Shown: positions 17,637-25,282 of the stretch, one piece after another
How positions within the stretch are numbered: position 1 is the stretch's first letter
How the letters are laid out: each line of letters opens with the position of its first letter
Source of the DNA: an uncultured Acetatifactor sp.
GTDB lineage: Bacteria > Bacillota > Clostridia > Lachnospirales > Lachnospiraceae
Direction of reading: 5' to 3'
DNA: 46,401 nt
NCBI GenBank assembly: GCA_910584235.1
Contig: CAJTZD010000032.1
Coordinates: 1-46,401 of the forward strand
Translations under genes and position numbers: made by a program
The notes under the pieces: generated by a model
Seen by the model: only the letters and a program-made list of their open reading frames with translations
Databases searched by the model: none
Told to the model about the DNA's origin: nothing

Positions 17637-18500
17637 CTACATCTCCACCAGCTCATACTCCCTGCTGCCGATGCCCAGCTTAGCCGCCGCTTCTACAGTG
17701 TGCACGCCGTTCCTGGACTCGATGCGCTCCAGGAGATGATCTCTGCCCGGGTCGTCGGAAGCGTACACCAGATCAAGGCAGGCCTGATCCAGCGCCACCG
17801 GATCCGTGCCGGCCAATATACCGATGTCCCCCATAGCAGGGTCTTCCGCCACGGCGCAGCAGTCGCAGTCCACGGACATGTTCTTCATTACGTTGATAAA
17901 GACAATCTTATCGCCAAAGTACTCCACAATGGACTTGCCGGCATCCGCCATGGACTCCAGGAAAGAATCATGGTCGGAGCCCCAGAAATTATCCGTGTCC
18001 CCCACACCGTGGATATAGGCCTTGCCGTAGGAGGAAGCCAGGCCGATGGAGATATTCTTCAAAGCCCCGCCAAAGCCGCCCATGGGATGCCCCTTGAAGT
18101 GGGACAGCACCAGCATGGAGTCATAGTTCTTCATATGGTCGCCCACGAAGTTCTTCTTGATTTTCAGGCCATCGGGTATGGCCAGTTCCAGCTCCCCATC
18201 CTCGTCCAGGATGTCCACCGGGGCGATGTCGGTCCAGCCGTGGAGCTTCATGGTTCTCTTATGGGCCTCAGTGGTGTTGCGCGCGCCCTCATAGGCCGTA
18301 TTGCACTCTACGATAGTGCCTTTCACCCGATCTACAGCGGGCTTCATAAAGTCCGGCCGCAGGAAGTTCTGGTTCCCCACCTCGCCGGAGTGGAGCTTCA
18401 CCGCCACCTTTCCGGGCAGTTCCACCCCCATGGCCTCATACATGCGCACCATCGCCTGAGGCGTGATTTCTCTGGTAAAATAGACTTTTGCTTTTCCCAT
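17637..18500 (-). CDS. DUF362 domain-containing protein
   Basis: 287 residues. It matches the DUF362 family (VKLHSGEVGNQNFLRPDFMK, then LVLSHFKGHPMGGFGGALKN), often annotated as a ferredoxin-linked protein. Here the usual 4Fe-4S ferredoxin module is missing; the only Cys group is CDCCAVAED in the second half. The cellular role is not established for the family. AAAGG lies about 10 bp before the ATG. Single gene with its own promoter candidate. Confidence 0.85.
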   Translation of the reverse strand: MGKAKVYFTREITPQAMVRMYEAMGVELPGKVAVKLHSGEVGNQNFLRPDFMKPAVDRVKGTIVECNTAYEGARNTTEAHKRTMKLHGWTDIAPVDILDEDGELELAIPDGLKIKKNFVGDHMKNYDSMLVLSHFKGHPMGGFGGALKNISIGLASSYGKAYIHGVGDTDNFWGSDHDSFLESMADAGKSIVEYFGDKIVFINVMKNMSVDCDCCAVAEDPAMGDIGILAGTDPVALDQACLDLVYASDDPGRDHLLERIESRNGVHTVEAAAKLGIGSREYELVEM

Positions 18501-18598
18501 ACTGTACCAACCTTTCTGTTATGATAAATTACTGTTTTCCGCAGATACATCCTGGATGGCCCGGGCCATTGCCTTTCCTGCGGTAAGCCGGTAAGGTC

Positions 18599-18628
18599 AT
18601 CATACCATAGATATATTGTCGAAAACAA
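18599..18628 (-). promoter_or_regulatory. Candidate DUF362 promoter
   Basis: Minus strand TTGTTT (18628-18623), an 18-bp spacer and TATGAT (18604-18599), about 100 bp before the ATG. Confidence 0.5.
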
Positions 18629-18889
18629 GTCCTCTTTTTATCAATCTTCCAGAAAATAAATGCATTCCGTCTACTGCCTTATTGCATCTTGGGCAAAGCC
18701 TGGTTCAAAGGCAGCAATTGTCCAGGGGCAACCCCGATTATCCTCTATAGGCAATCCCGCATATCCTCTGCCCATTTCGCCCAAAAACCATTCAGAAGCA
18801 TGATACAAGGGAAACATGCCACTCTGATTCAAACCGTACTCACATCTGAATCACTGCAATCCCAGTAATTTCAAGGTATTCTCTCTCCT

Positions 18890-18946
18890 AGCTCCCAAAA
18901 TAAAATGACCTCATAGAAAGGATATTTCCTCTCTACAAGGTCATTT
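18890..18946 (-). terminator. Terminator of the two-component operon
   Basis: Minus strand hairpin with outer arms AAATGACCT/AGGTCATTT (18946-18938 and 18911-18903) and an inner stem TAGAGAGGA/TCCTTTCTA, followed by TTTATTTTGG. It lies about 80 bp past the kinase stop. Confidence 0.8.
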
Positions 18947-19027
18947 GACCTCACTCTATTCCCTTTCTGGGACTATCCCAGATTGCCCTCACTGGCTATT
19001 CGGGGATGCCTCGGGATAACAATATCA

Positions 19028-21223
19028 TCAAATCCCGTTAAAATCCAGCGTCACCTTAAACAAATCGCCGTCAATGGTGATCTCCATCCTGCCGCCCTGG
19101 AGCTCCACCAGGCTCTTGGCGATGGACAGACCCAGACCGTTGCCCTCCATATGCCTGGATCTGTCGCCCCGCACGAACCGCTCCTCCAGCTCCTCTGCGG
19201 AAATGTCCAGAGGGTATTTTGACATATTCCGGAAGACGATCAGCACATGTTCTTCCCGTTCCTCCACGCTTAAGTACACCCTGGAATTCTCCTGTGCGTA
19301 TTTGCATATATTATTTAACAAATTGTCGAATATCCGCCACAGATGCCGTCCGTCAGCCAGAATGCTTGCTATCTCCTCCGGCTGGCGCGCAATCAGATTC
19401 AGTTGCCTCTCCTCCATCCTCTGCTGGTACTCCCCCACTGCCTGGGAGAGGAGCACTCCCACCTCGCAGGGTGCCAGGTTTACCTCCAGATTCCCTGTGG
19501 TAGCCTTGGAGGCCTCCAGCAAATCCTCCAGCAGCTTCTTCAGCCGCCTGGACTGACGCAGCAGCACCTCGGCGTATTCCGCGACTCTGGACATGCTTCC
19601 GGAGGCATTGTCCGTATCCGAGGCATTTCCAGGCATTGGTTCTTCACCTCTCCCACAGGAATCATCCTCACCGCTTTCCGTGAAGCATTTCTCCATTGTC
19701 CCGGCTCCGCTCCCGCCGGAAACATTTCCCGAAGCTGATGCATTCCCGGCACTGTATCGCCCGCCTGCCCCGGACTCCTCGTAAATCAGATCCGCATAAT
19801 TGATAATAGAAGTCAATGGCGTCTTTAAATCGTGGGACACATTTGTGATCAGTTCTGTCTTCAGGCGCTCGCTTTTCAGGCGTTCCGCCACAGCCTTGGA
19901 GATTCCCTGGCCCAGACTGTTCAGATTCTCCCCATGTTCCTTAAAACTCCACAGCAACCGGGAAGTGTCCACCTTGTAATCCGCGTTGCCCTCGGCCAGC
20001 GCCTGTCCTGCCATCAGAAGCTTACGGCAGGACAGCGCGATATATACCACCACCACGAACAACGCCGCTTTCTCCATAATCCAGAGCAGAGAGCTTAATT
20101 CCTCCGCCCCGCTTAAGAATACCAGGATACCGAAAAACTCCAGGATGCACAGCCCCAGATAGGCAATCACTGTCGTCATGACCATGGGCACTCCCCGCAA
20201 CAGCGACACGAACCCACTTCCCAGAAACCGCAGCATGCGCCAGACTCCCCGCAGCATCCTGTAAATCACTGTATACCGAAAGCATCCCCCGAGCTTTAAG
20301 CGTGTGGCGAATTCCATGCAGTACAGCGTCCCCCACACCGCAAGCGCCGCTCCTACGCATGTCAGCGCTATGGCTCCTGCCACCGAATCCACTCTCCGTA
20401 TCACATTCAGCCCTATGGTACCCGCCACAGCCGCTCCGCCGCCAAACAGCAAGGTCAGCACATCAAAAGGAATCGTTGCCAGCACCCCCGGCACGATGCC
20501 CTCCTTTCCGTTCTGATGCCCTGCGCTGCACATCAGGAAGATGAACATAAAGATACATAGAAAAGTACCGGCCACACTTATCCCGATCAGCGCATATCTG
20601 GCATTATATACCATCTCAACAATCTGCGCCAGTCTGCGGAAATTGTCCTCCATAGGAATATCCGGCTTCAAACAGGCCCGCAGCAAATACTCTTTATCCG
20701 GGCGCAGCCAGATGCCGTTCAAGGCATAATCTTCCTGCAGTTCAAGCATGGTATACATCGCCGCTATATACTTCGGCTCATACCCTTCCCAGGTGCTCCA
20801 GAGAACCGTTTCCTCTCCTCCGCCCTCTTCCTGCACCAACTCTATATCCACATTTCTCTCACGGCAGTAAGCTTCCGCCTCTCTGATATCCCCGGCTTCG
20901 AGGTATCCTATTATCGCATACAAGGCGGAGTATGCAGGACTTTGAAGCTGCCTTTGCAGCACCTCCTCCAGGCTTCCCTCATAAAATCCGTTCTCTCCGA
21001 TATTCACACAAACCGCCAGCCCCCAGACCCCCGCAATCCCAGACAAAGCCAGGAGAAAAAAAGCAAAAATTTTTGCTCCAAGAGCCCCCGTCAGCCGATA
21101 TCTGCCGCTCCCGGACCTCTCTCTCTTCCGCCTCTCCTGCCTACTTTCCTCTCGCTCCTCTTCCCTAACGTCCATCATCCCAATCCTCCCCAAATCCTGC
21201 TCCATCTCCTCCATAACATCCAT
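19028..21223 (-). CDS. Membrane sensor histidine kinase
   Basis: 731 residues. The ATG at 21223 follows GGAGG by 5 bp; an earlier GTG at 21271 overlaps the regulator stop. The first 50 residues are charged, then one membrane span, an external domain (about 70-205), and several further spans (about 210-400). A HAMP-like linker leads to the phosphoacceptor His464 in VSHDLKTPLTSI. The ATP domain has the N-box DNLLNNICKY and GNGLGLSIAK. A low-complexity Gly/Ser/Ala-rich insertion of about 60 residues (about 478-544) splits the two helices of the dimerisation domain. Partner regulator immediately upstream. Confidence 0.93.
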   Translation of the reverse strand: MDVMEEMEQDLGRIGMMDVREEEREESRQERRKRERSGSGRYRLTGALGAKIFAFFLLALSGIAGVWGLAVCVNIGENGFYEGSLEEVLQRQLQSPAYSALYAIIGYLEAGDIREAEAYCRERNVDIELVQEEGGGEETVLWSTWEGYEPKYIAAMYTMLELQEDYALNGIWLRPDKEYLLRACLKPDIPMEDNFRRLAQIVEMVYNARYALIGISVAGTFLCIFMFIFLMCSAGHQNGKEGIVPGVLATIPFDVLTLLFGGGAAVAGTIGLNVIRRVDSVAGAIALTCVGAALAVWGTLYCMEFATRLKLGGCFRYTVIYRMLRGVWRMLRFLGSGFVSLLRGVPMVMTTVIAYLGLCILEFFGILVFLSGAEELSSLLWIMEKAALFVVVVYIALSCRKLLMAGQALAEGNADYKVDTSRLLWSFKEHGENLNSLGQGISKAVAERLKSERLKTELITNVSHDLKTPLTSIINYADLIYEESGAGGRYSAGNASASGNVSGGSGAGTMEKCFTESGEDDSCGRGEEPMPGNASDTDNASGSMSRVAEYAEVLLRQSRRLKKLLEDLLEASKATTGNLEVNLAPCEVGVLLSQAVGEYQQRMEERQLNLIARQPEEIASILADGRHLWRIFDNLLNNICKYAQENSRVYLSVEEREEHVLIVFRNMSKYPLDISAEELEERFVRGDRSRHMEGNGLGLSIAKSLVELQGGRMEITIDGDLFKVTLDFNGI

Positions 21224-21254
21224 CCCATCCTCCAAAAAACACCCAATCCAATGC

Positions 21255-21947
21255 CTAGAACTTCTTCTCACACTTGTAGCCCTGCCCCCACACCACTTTC
21301 AAATATCTGGGCTCCGCCGGATTGATCTCCAGCTTCTCCCGGATATGCCTGATGTGTACCGCCACCGTATTCTCGCTGCCGTAAGGCAGGTCGTTCCATA
21401 TCTTCTGGTAAATCTCTTTCGGCGAGAACACCTTGCCCGGCTGCTGCATGAGGAGCTTCAAAATCTCATACTCCGTAGGCGTCAGCGCCACCTCCTCCCC
21501 GTCGAGCAGCACTTTCTTCTGGGTATCGTCCAGTTCGATCCCCCCGCACCGCAGCACCTCCTGGCGCACGCTCCCCGCTCCCAGCTGCATGTACCTGCGC
21601 AACTGCGACCGCACCCTGGCAGAGACCTCCACCGGGTTGAAAGGCTTGGTGATATAGTCGTCCGCCCCCACTGTCAGCCCCATAATCTTGTCCGCGTCCT
21701 CGGACTTGGCCGTCAGCAGGATAACGGGCACATTGCTCCTCTCCCGGATCTTCACCATGGCCTCGATGCCGTCCATCTCGGGCATCATAATGTCCATCAG
21801 CACCAGATGGATATCCCTCTCCTCCACGATCTTCAGCGCTTCTTTGCCGTCAAATGCCTCAAACAGCGTATAATTGGCGTCATTTAGGTAAATTTTCAAT
21901 GCATTTACGATATCCCTCTCATCGTCGCATATCAAAATATTGTACAT
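21255..21947 (-). CDS. OmpR-family response regulator
   Basis: 230 residues. A canonical receiver (acid pair Asp8/Asp9, phosphoacceptor Asp52 in MDIMMPEMDG, Thr79, Lys101) precedes a winged-helix DNA-binding domain (about 130-228; SENTVAVHIRHIREKL). It starts the operon with the kinase 31 bp downstream. A promoter and a long inverted repeat lie upstream, so control of the operon through the leader is possible. The DNA-binding half is close to that of the degenerate regulator at 33848-34546. Confidence 0.96.
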   Translation of the reverse strand: MYNILICDDERDIVNALKIYLNDANYTLFEAFDGKEALKIVEERDIHLVLMDIMMPEMDGIEAMVKIRERSNVPVILLTAKSEDADKIMGLTVGADDYITKPFNPVEVSARVRSQLRRYMQLGAGSVRQEVLRCGGIELDDTQKKVLLDGEEVALTPTEYEILKLLMQQPGKVFSPKEIYQKIWNDLPYGSENTVAVHIRHIREKLEINPAEPRYLKVVWGQGYKCEKKF

Positions 21948-22005
21948 GTCCTTTTCCCTTCCCTCAATAGATGCTTCTCGCCAGTAAAACTTGCCGCGAG
22001 TCCCG

Positions 22006-22069
22006 ACTGCAGACCGCCGACAAGATATTTTCGTTCATTTTCCTACAGTATATTTCGGCGGTCTGCAGT
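22006..22069. repeat. 15-bp perfect inverted repeat in operon leader
   Basis: ACTGCAGACCGCCGA (22006-22020) and TCGGCGGTCTGCAGT (22055-22069) are exact inverse complements around a 34-bp AT-rich centre. It lies just downstream of the predicted start site, between promoter and regulator. There is no T-run after it, so it is not a standard terminator. Confidence 0.95.
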
Positions 22070-22084
22070 ATGAAAATCATGATT

Positions 22085-22113
22085 ATCATAAGCCCATTCT
22101 ATCAAAACAGCAA
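22085..22113 (-). promoter_or_regulatory. Promoter of the two-component operon
   Basis: Minus strand TTGCTG (22113-22108), a 17-bp spacer and TATGAT (22090-22085). Start expected near 22078, leader about 130 nt. Confidence 0.7.
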
Positions 22114-22156
22114 TTAACAAAAAACAGGGGAATTGTTTAAGATTTCCTTAAGAGGT

Positions 22157-22190
22157 CAAAAAGGGGGCTGCCGCCAAAGCGACAGCCCCT
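22157..22190 (-). terminator. Terminator after the CmpB/coiled-coil gene
   Basis: Minus strand stem GGGGCTGTCGC / GCGGCAGCCCC (one G-T pair), loop TTTG, then CTTTTT. Lies 16 bp past the stop. Confidence 0.9.
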
Positions 22191-22205
22191 CTGCGCAAAG
22201 CCCTC

Positions 22206-23192
22206 TCAGCCCTGCTTTTCCTCATCCTCATTCTCATTCTCATCCCTGCCCATAGTCCGACGCTTCAGTTCCTCCAAAGCCTCCCTGAACTTTACGGAAG
22301 TCATGCCCGGATTGGAGCGGAGCAGATCACGCTGGAAGAAATCCCTGATCCTCCCAAGCCGTTTTCTGTCCTCCAGGTTAATGGCGTATTTCGTCCGCAG
22401 ATCCAGGATTTCCTCCCCCATGTCTTTCTTCTGCTGCATCCCCCATGTAGGAATAAGGTTCTTTAACTGTTCCAGCCTCCGCTCGATGCCGGCCTTGATG
22501 TCCTCGATATGCATGGACATGCTCTCGGCCCATTCCTCCCTGGCGGTGCCGGCGCTCTCAGCCAGGGCGGCCCTGTAGTTCTCCATTCCCCGGCCAGCCA
22601 GCGCAATGACCACATCCAGGCGCTTCTGGATATGCACCATCTCCTCTTTGACTTTTTCCATCTTCACCAGCACGTCCCGCAGATCAATGGCTGCCTTGAA
22701 AGAAAGCGCAAAGTCCGCCGCGATGTATACCGTCAGAACGACAGTAGCCGTCCTCAGAGCCGTATTCGGTATGGAAAGAACCAGCATCTCCACCGGCACA
22801 TGCACCACCTCTGTCATCAGAATGGTGAGGAATCCCCAGGCCAGCGAAGTACCCAGGCAGATGTGCCCCTGGAAATTGAACTTATTCTTGGAATAATCCC
22901 AGTAACGCACCTTAAACAATGCTTCCATGGTGACTCCCGTCACATACTCCAGCACCGTGGCGCCGATGCAGCCGGCCACATAAACCATGAAGATATTGTT
23001 CTGAAAGGGCATTGACACCACCAGCATCATGATGGCCCCGCTTCCGTACAGAGGCAGAAAAGGCCCTCTCATGAACCCCCGGTTGGTCAGCTTTCTGGTA
23101 CGGACGGACACATAGGCGGATTCAATGCACCAGCCCGTGAAGCAATAAAAATAGAAGAAAAACAGCCATTGTATCATCGAATAGGAATACAT
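22206..23192 (-). CDS. CmpB-family putative ABC permease with coiled coil
   Basis: 328 residues. The ATG at 23192 follows AGAGGTG; a GTG two codons earlier is less well placed. The N-terminal half has about five membrane spans and the family core FTGWCIESAYVSVRT and FMRGPFLPLYGSGA (PF06541). The second half (about 170-328) is hydrophilic and helical, with likely coiled coil (KMEKVKEEMVHIQKRL) and a Glu/Asp-rich end. No ATPase gene is adjacent. Function unknown. It ends in a good terminator. Confidence 0.82.
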   Translation of the reverse strand: MYSYSMIQWLFFFYFYCFTGWCIESAYVSVRTRKLTNRGFMRGPFLPLYGSGAIMMLVVSMPFQNNIFMVYVAGCIGATVLEYVTGVTMEALFKVRYWDYSKNKFNFQGHICLGTSLAWGFLTILMTEVVHVPVEMLVLSIPNTALRTATVVLTVYIAADFALSFKAAIDLRDVLVKMEKVKEEMVHIQKRLDVVIALAGRGMENYRAALAESAGTAREEWAESMSMHIEDIKAGIERRLEQLKNLIPTWGMQQKKDMGEEILDLRTKYAINLEDRKRLGRIRDFFQRDLLRSNPGMTSVKFREALEELKRRTMGRDENENEDEEKQG

Positions 23193-23221
23193 ACACACCT
23201 CTGTACATCATTTATATATAC

Positions 23222-23998
23222 TTACGAGTATACCGCAACCTCTGCCGCCAGCTTTCCTTTCCTGGTCTCCCTGGGCTCCCCTGTCAGGATGAACTTCCCA
23301 TACCCCCTGGCATTCACGGTCTCCCCGGACTTCAGCTGACGGGAATTATTCTCACACAGCCTTCCATTCACATAGACCTTTCCCGCCCGAAACAGCTCCA
23401 GGCTCTTTTCCCGGGACAGATTATAGACCTTTGCCAGCACAGCATCCGCCCGCAGGGACTGCACCTGGACTACCCTCGGCACAGGCTCCTCCCCCGGCAG
23501 ACTGGCCGGGCTCTCCACTATACTGCACTTTACATGGGTATGCTTCACCTGGCTTAAATTCTCGCAGATAAAGCCTGCGATGGAGTCCAGGCAGAACAGA
23601 TACGCCTGGCTTTCCCCCACTTTAATATCCCCCACCGTGCTCCTCTCAATGCCAAGATTCATAAGCGCCCCCAGGAAATCCCTATGGGACAGTTCATCCG
23701 CAAACTTCCTGGCCAGAGGCTCTATGTGGATGCAGACAATGGGAAAGGGCGTCTCATATCCCAATTCCTCTTGATTCCCAAACCGCACCACCACCCTGTC
23801 CGCCGTCTCATACCCGCCCTCCATGCAGTATCCCGCATAGGAAAGCCTCCCCTCCCCCTGCCAGAACACATCCTGTTCGCTTAAGCCCAGAAACCCCGTA
23901 AAGGTGAAGATGCCCTGGTTATAAGACTTTTCCGCCAGGTCGTGAAACCGGTTTCTTAACTGATGTATCTCTTTTTCATCGGAATTCTTCCTGTCCAT
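23222..23998 (-). CDS. ylmH: YlmH-like S4-domain RNA-binding protein
   Basis: 258 residues. The N-terminal two thirds match the YlmH family; the C-terminal S4 domain (about 180-245; SREKSLELFRAGKVYVNGRL) binds RNA. Family members have been linked to ribosome-associated quality control. AGAGGA lies 7 bp before the ATG. In many Bacillota the gene sits near divIVA/sepF; here it stands between the CmpB protein and the CobW genes, all on the minus strand. The DNA upstream (24024-24170) is made of degenerate repeats. Confidence 0.88.
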   Translation of the reverse strand: MDRKNSDEKEIHQLRNRFHDLAEKSYNQGIFTFTGFLGLSEQDVFWQGEGRLSYAGYCMEGGYETADRVVVRFGNQEELGYETPFPIVCIHIEPLARKFADELSHRDFLGALMNLGIERSTVGDIKVGESQAYLFCLDSIAGFICENLSQVKHTHVKCSIVESPASLPGEEPVPRVVQVQSLRADAVLAKVYNLSREKSLELFRAGKVYVNGRLCENNSRQLKSGETVNARGYGKFILTGEPRETRKGKLAAEVAVYS

Positions 23999-24023
23999 CT
24001 TTCAATCCTCTGTGGGAAGCTCT

Positions 24024-24170
24024 CTTTCGGAGGCGCTTCCCTGTCAGGGCAGCCCCGCTTTCGGAAATATTGCCCTCTTAAGCATACTCTGCTCCCGAAA
24101 ATGCTCCTTTCCCGGAAATGCGCCGCTTTCGGAACTCCCTGCCTCCGGAAGCGTCTCTCTTTCAGCAACA
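24024..24170. repeat. Degenerate short repeats upstream of ylmH
   Basis: Roughly 20-bp degenerate units sharing CGGAAATGC / CTTTCGGAA cores, for example GCTTTCGGAAATATTGCCC, GCTCCCGAAAATGCTCC and GCTTTCGGAACTCCCTGCC. They resemble the 18-bp unit found at 25216-25233 and 46327-46401 but are more worn. Confidence 0.45.
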
Positions 24171-24186
24171 CCCTGTCTTTACGGCC

Positions 24187-25119
24187 TCAGGAAAAGCTGA
24201 TGATTGTCTCTTTGGGAGCTTTCGTCTTCTCTACGCTGATCGCATGGAGGACGGGACCCTCGCCCTTATAGTCCTCCCAGTACTCCTTTGCCACCGTGGC
24301 CGTCACCTTTACCCATTCCTTTTGCTTCAGCGCCCCGGCGCCGGCAAATTTGCAGGCATAGCCCAAAAAGGACATGTCGTCCGCGCAGCAGGTCATGGCC
24401 AGGCGTCCGGGCACGAAATACTCCTGGGGAAAATTCTCCGGTTTGAGCACCATTGCCACAAACTGCAGCTTTTTGCCCACGTAGCGCTCCAGATGGTCCA
24501 TGGAATCCAGGTACCAGATGCCGTAGCCCTGATTGTCCAGAACGATGGTGTCCTGGTTCAGATCGTAGGGCAGGTCCTCCTCGAAGATCTCGTCGATCTC
24601 GCCCTGGGCGTCCTCAAAAATTACATCCGCAGACGCATTTACGGCCTTTATGTTCCTCTTGTAGGAATTCAGCTGGTCACGCACCGTATCGCAGCGATTG
24701 AAGATGATCATCTCCGATTTACGGATCATCTCTGCCAGAAGGGAGCGCATATTGGTATAGTACATGGGAAAGGTGGAGCCGTCGATTATGGTAATCTGCT
24801 GCTCCGTTTTCCAGTACCAGGGAAGCTTGACATTTTTGAAATTCCACATGCCGTTGAACTCAATCACGATGCGTTCCGGCTTGTGGAGTTTCTCCAGATC
24901 CGTCAGATGCGCCGGATTGAAGTCTTCCTCGTTTTCAATCAGCTCCACTACTGTGCGGCTTTTTTTCAAAAGGGCAGGATCGTACTCGTTCTCGCCCTCC
25001 TCGCAGAGAATCAGCAGGGTCTTTCCCTTAATCTGGAAATAATTCTGCGCCAGCGTAAAAGAGATGAATTCCGTCTTGCCGCTCTCCAGGAATCCATTGA
25101 TCATATATACAGGCTTCAT
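24187..25119 (-). CDS. CobW-like GTPase without the CxCC motif
   Basis: 310 residues from the ATG at 25119 (GGAG 5 bp upstream). P-loop GFLESGKT at 9-16; NRCD is the base-recognition motif. The family metal-binding CxCC is missing: the corresponding place reads FNGMWNF. It is therefore a divergent member, often found beside a canonical CobW in clostridia. The frame remains open back to 25233, where a copy of the 18-bp repeat encodes MEEAHS, so a 38-residue N-terminal extension is possible. It follows the zinc-type CobW gene on the same strand. Confidence 0.85.
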   Translation of the reverse strand: MKPVYMINGFLESGKTEFISFTLAQNYFQIKGKTLLILCEEGENEYDPALLKKSRTVVELIENEEDFNPAHLTDLEKLHKPERIVIEFNGMWNFKNVKLPWYWKTEQQITIIDGSTFPMYYTNMRSLLAEMIRKSEMIIFNRCDTVRDQLNSYKRNIKAVNASADVIFEDAQGEIDEIFEEDLPYDLNQDTIVLDNQGYGIWYLDSMDHLERYVGKKLQFVAMVLKPENFPQEYFVPGRLAMTCCADDMSFLGYACKFAGAGALKQKEWVKVTATVAKEYWEDYKGEGPVLHAISVEKTKAPKETIISFS

Positions 25120-25196
25120 CTTTGCTCCCATCTGCCCGTTCTCCCGGGCTCTGACAGGCAGTCCGTTCTTCCCACCGTTTCTGCCCATTGTCCTGT

Positions 25197-25244
25197 GGAA
25201 CGCTTCCGCTTCCGCGGAATGCGCTTCTTCCATGGAAGCGTTCC
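25197..25244. repeat. Nested palindrome with a copy of the 18-bp unit
   Basis: GGAACGCTTCC (25197-25207) and GGAAGCGTTCC (25234-25244) are exact inverse complements. Inside are TTCCGCGGAA and TTCCATGGAA. On the minus strand it contains ATGGAAGAAGCGCATTCC (25233-25216), one base pair or two from the unit at the methyltransferase gene. Confidence 0.85.
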
Positions 25245-25282
25245 ATAACCACTTACCCACTTGCCTGGTTCGCCCGGCCCGC

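Larger units (their letters stand above)
18501..19027. other. Non-coding stretch with one terminator
   Basis: About 525 bp between the DUF362 start and the kinase stop. No coding frame with a binding site or family match was seen. It holds a promoter candidate (18599-18628) and the kinase terminator (18890-18946). The middle (18660-18890) has no recognised feature and may be decayed sequence. Confidence 0.5.

Noticed and set aside
23956..24171. 71-codon basic frame upstream of ylmH
   Set aside because: Made of degenerate repeats, out of frame with ylmH, no binding site.
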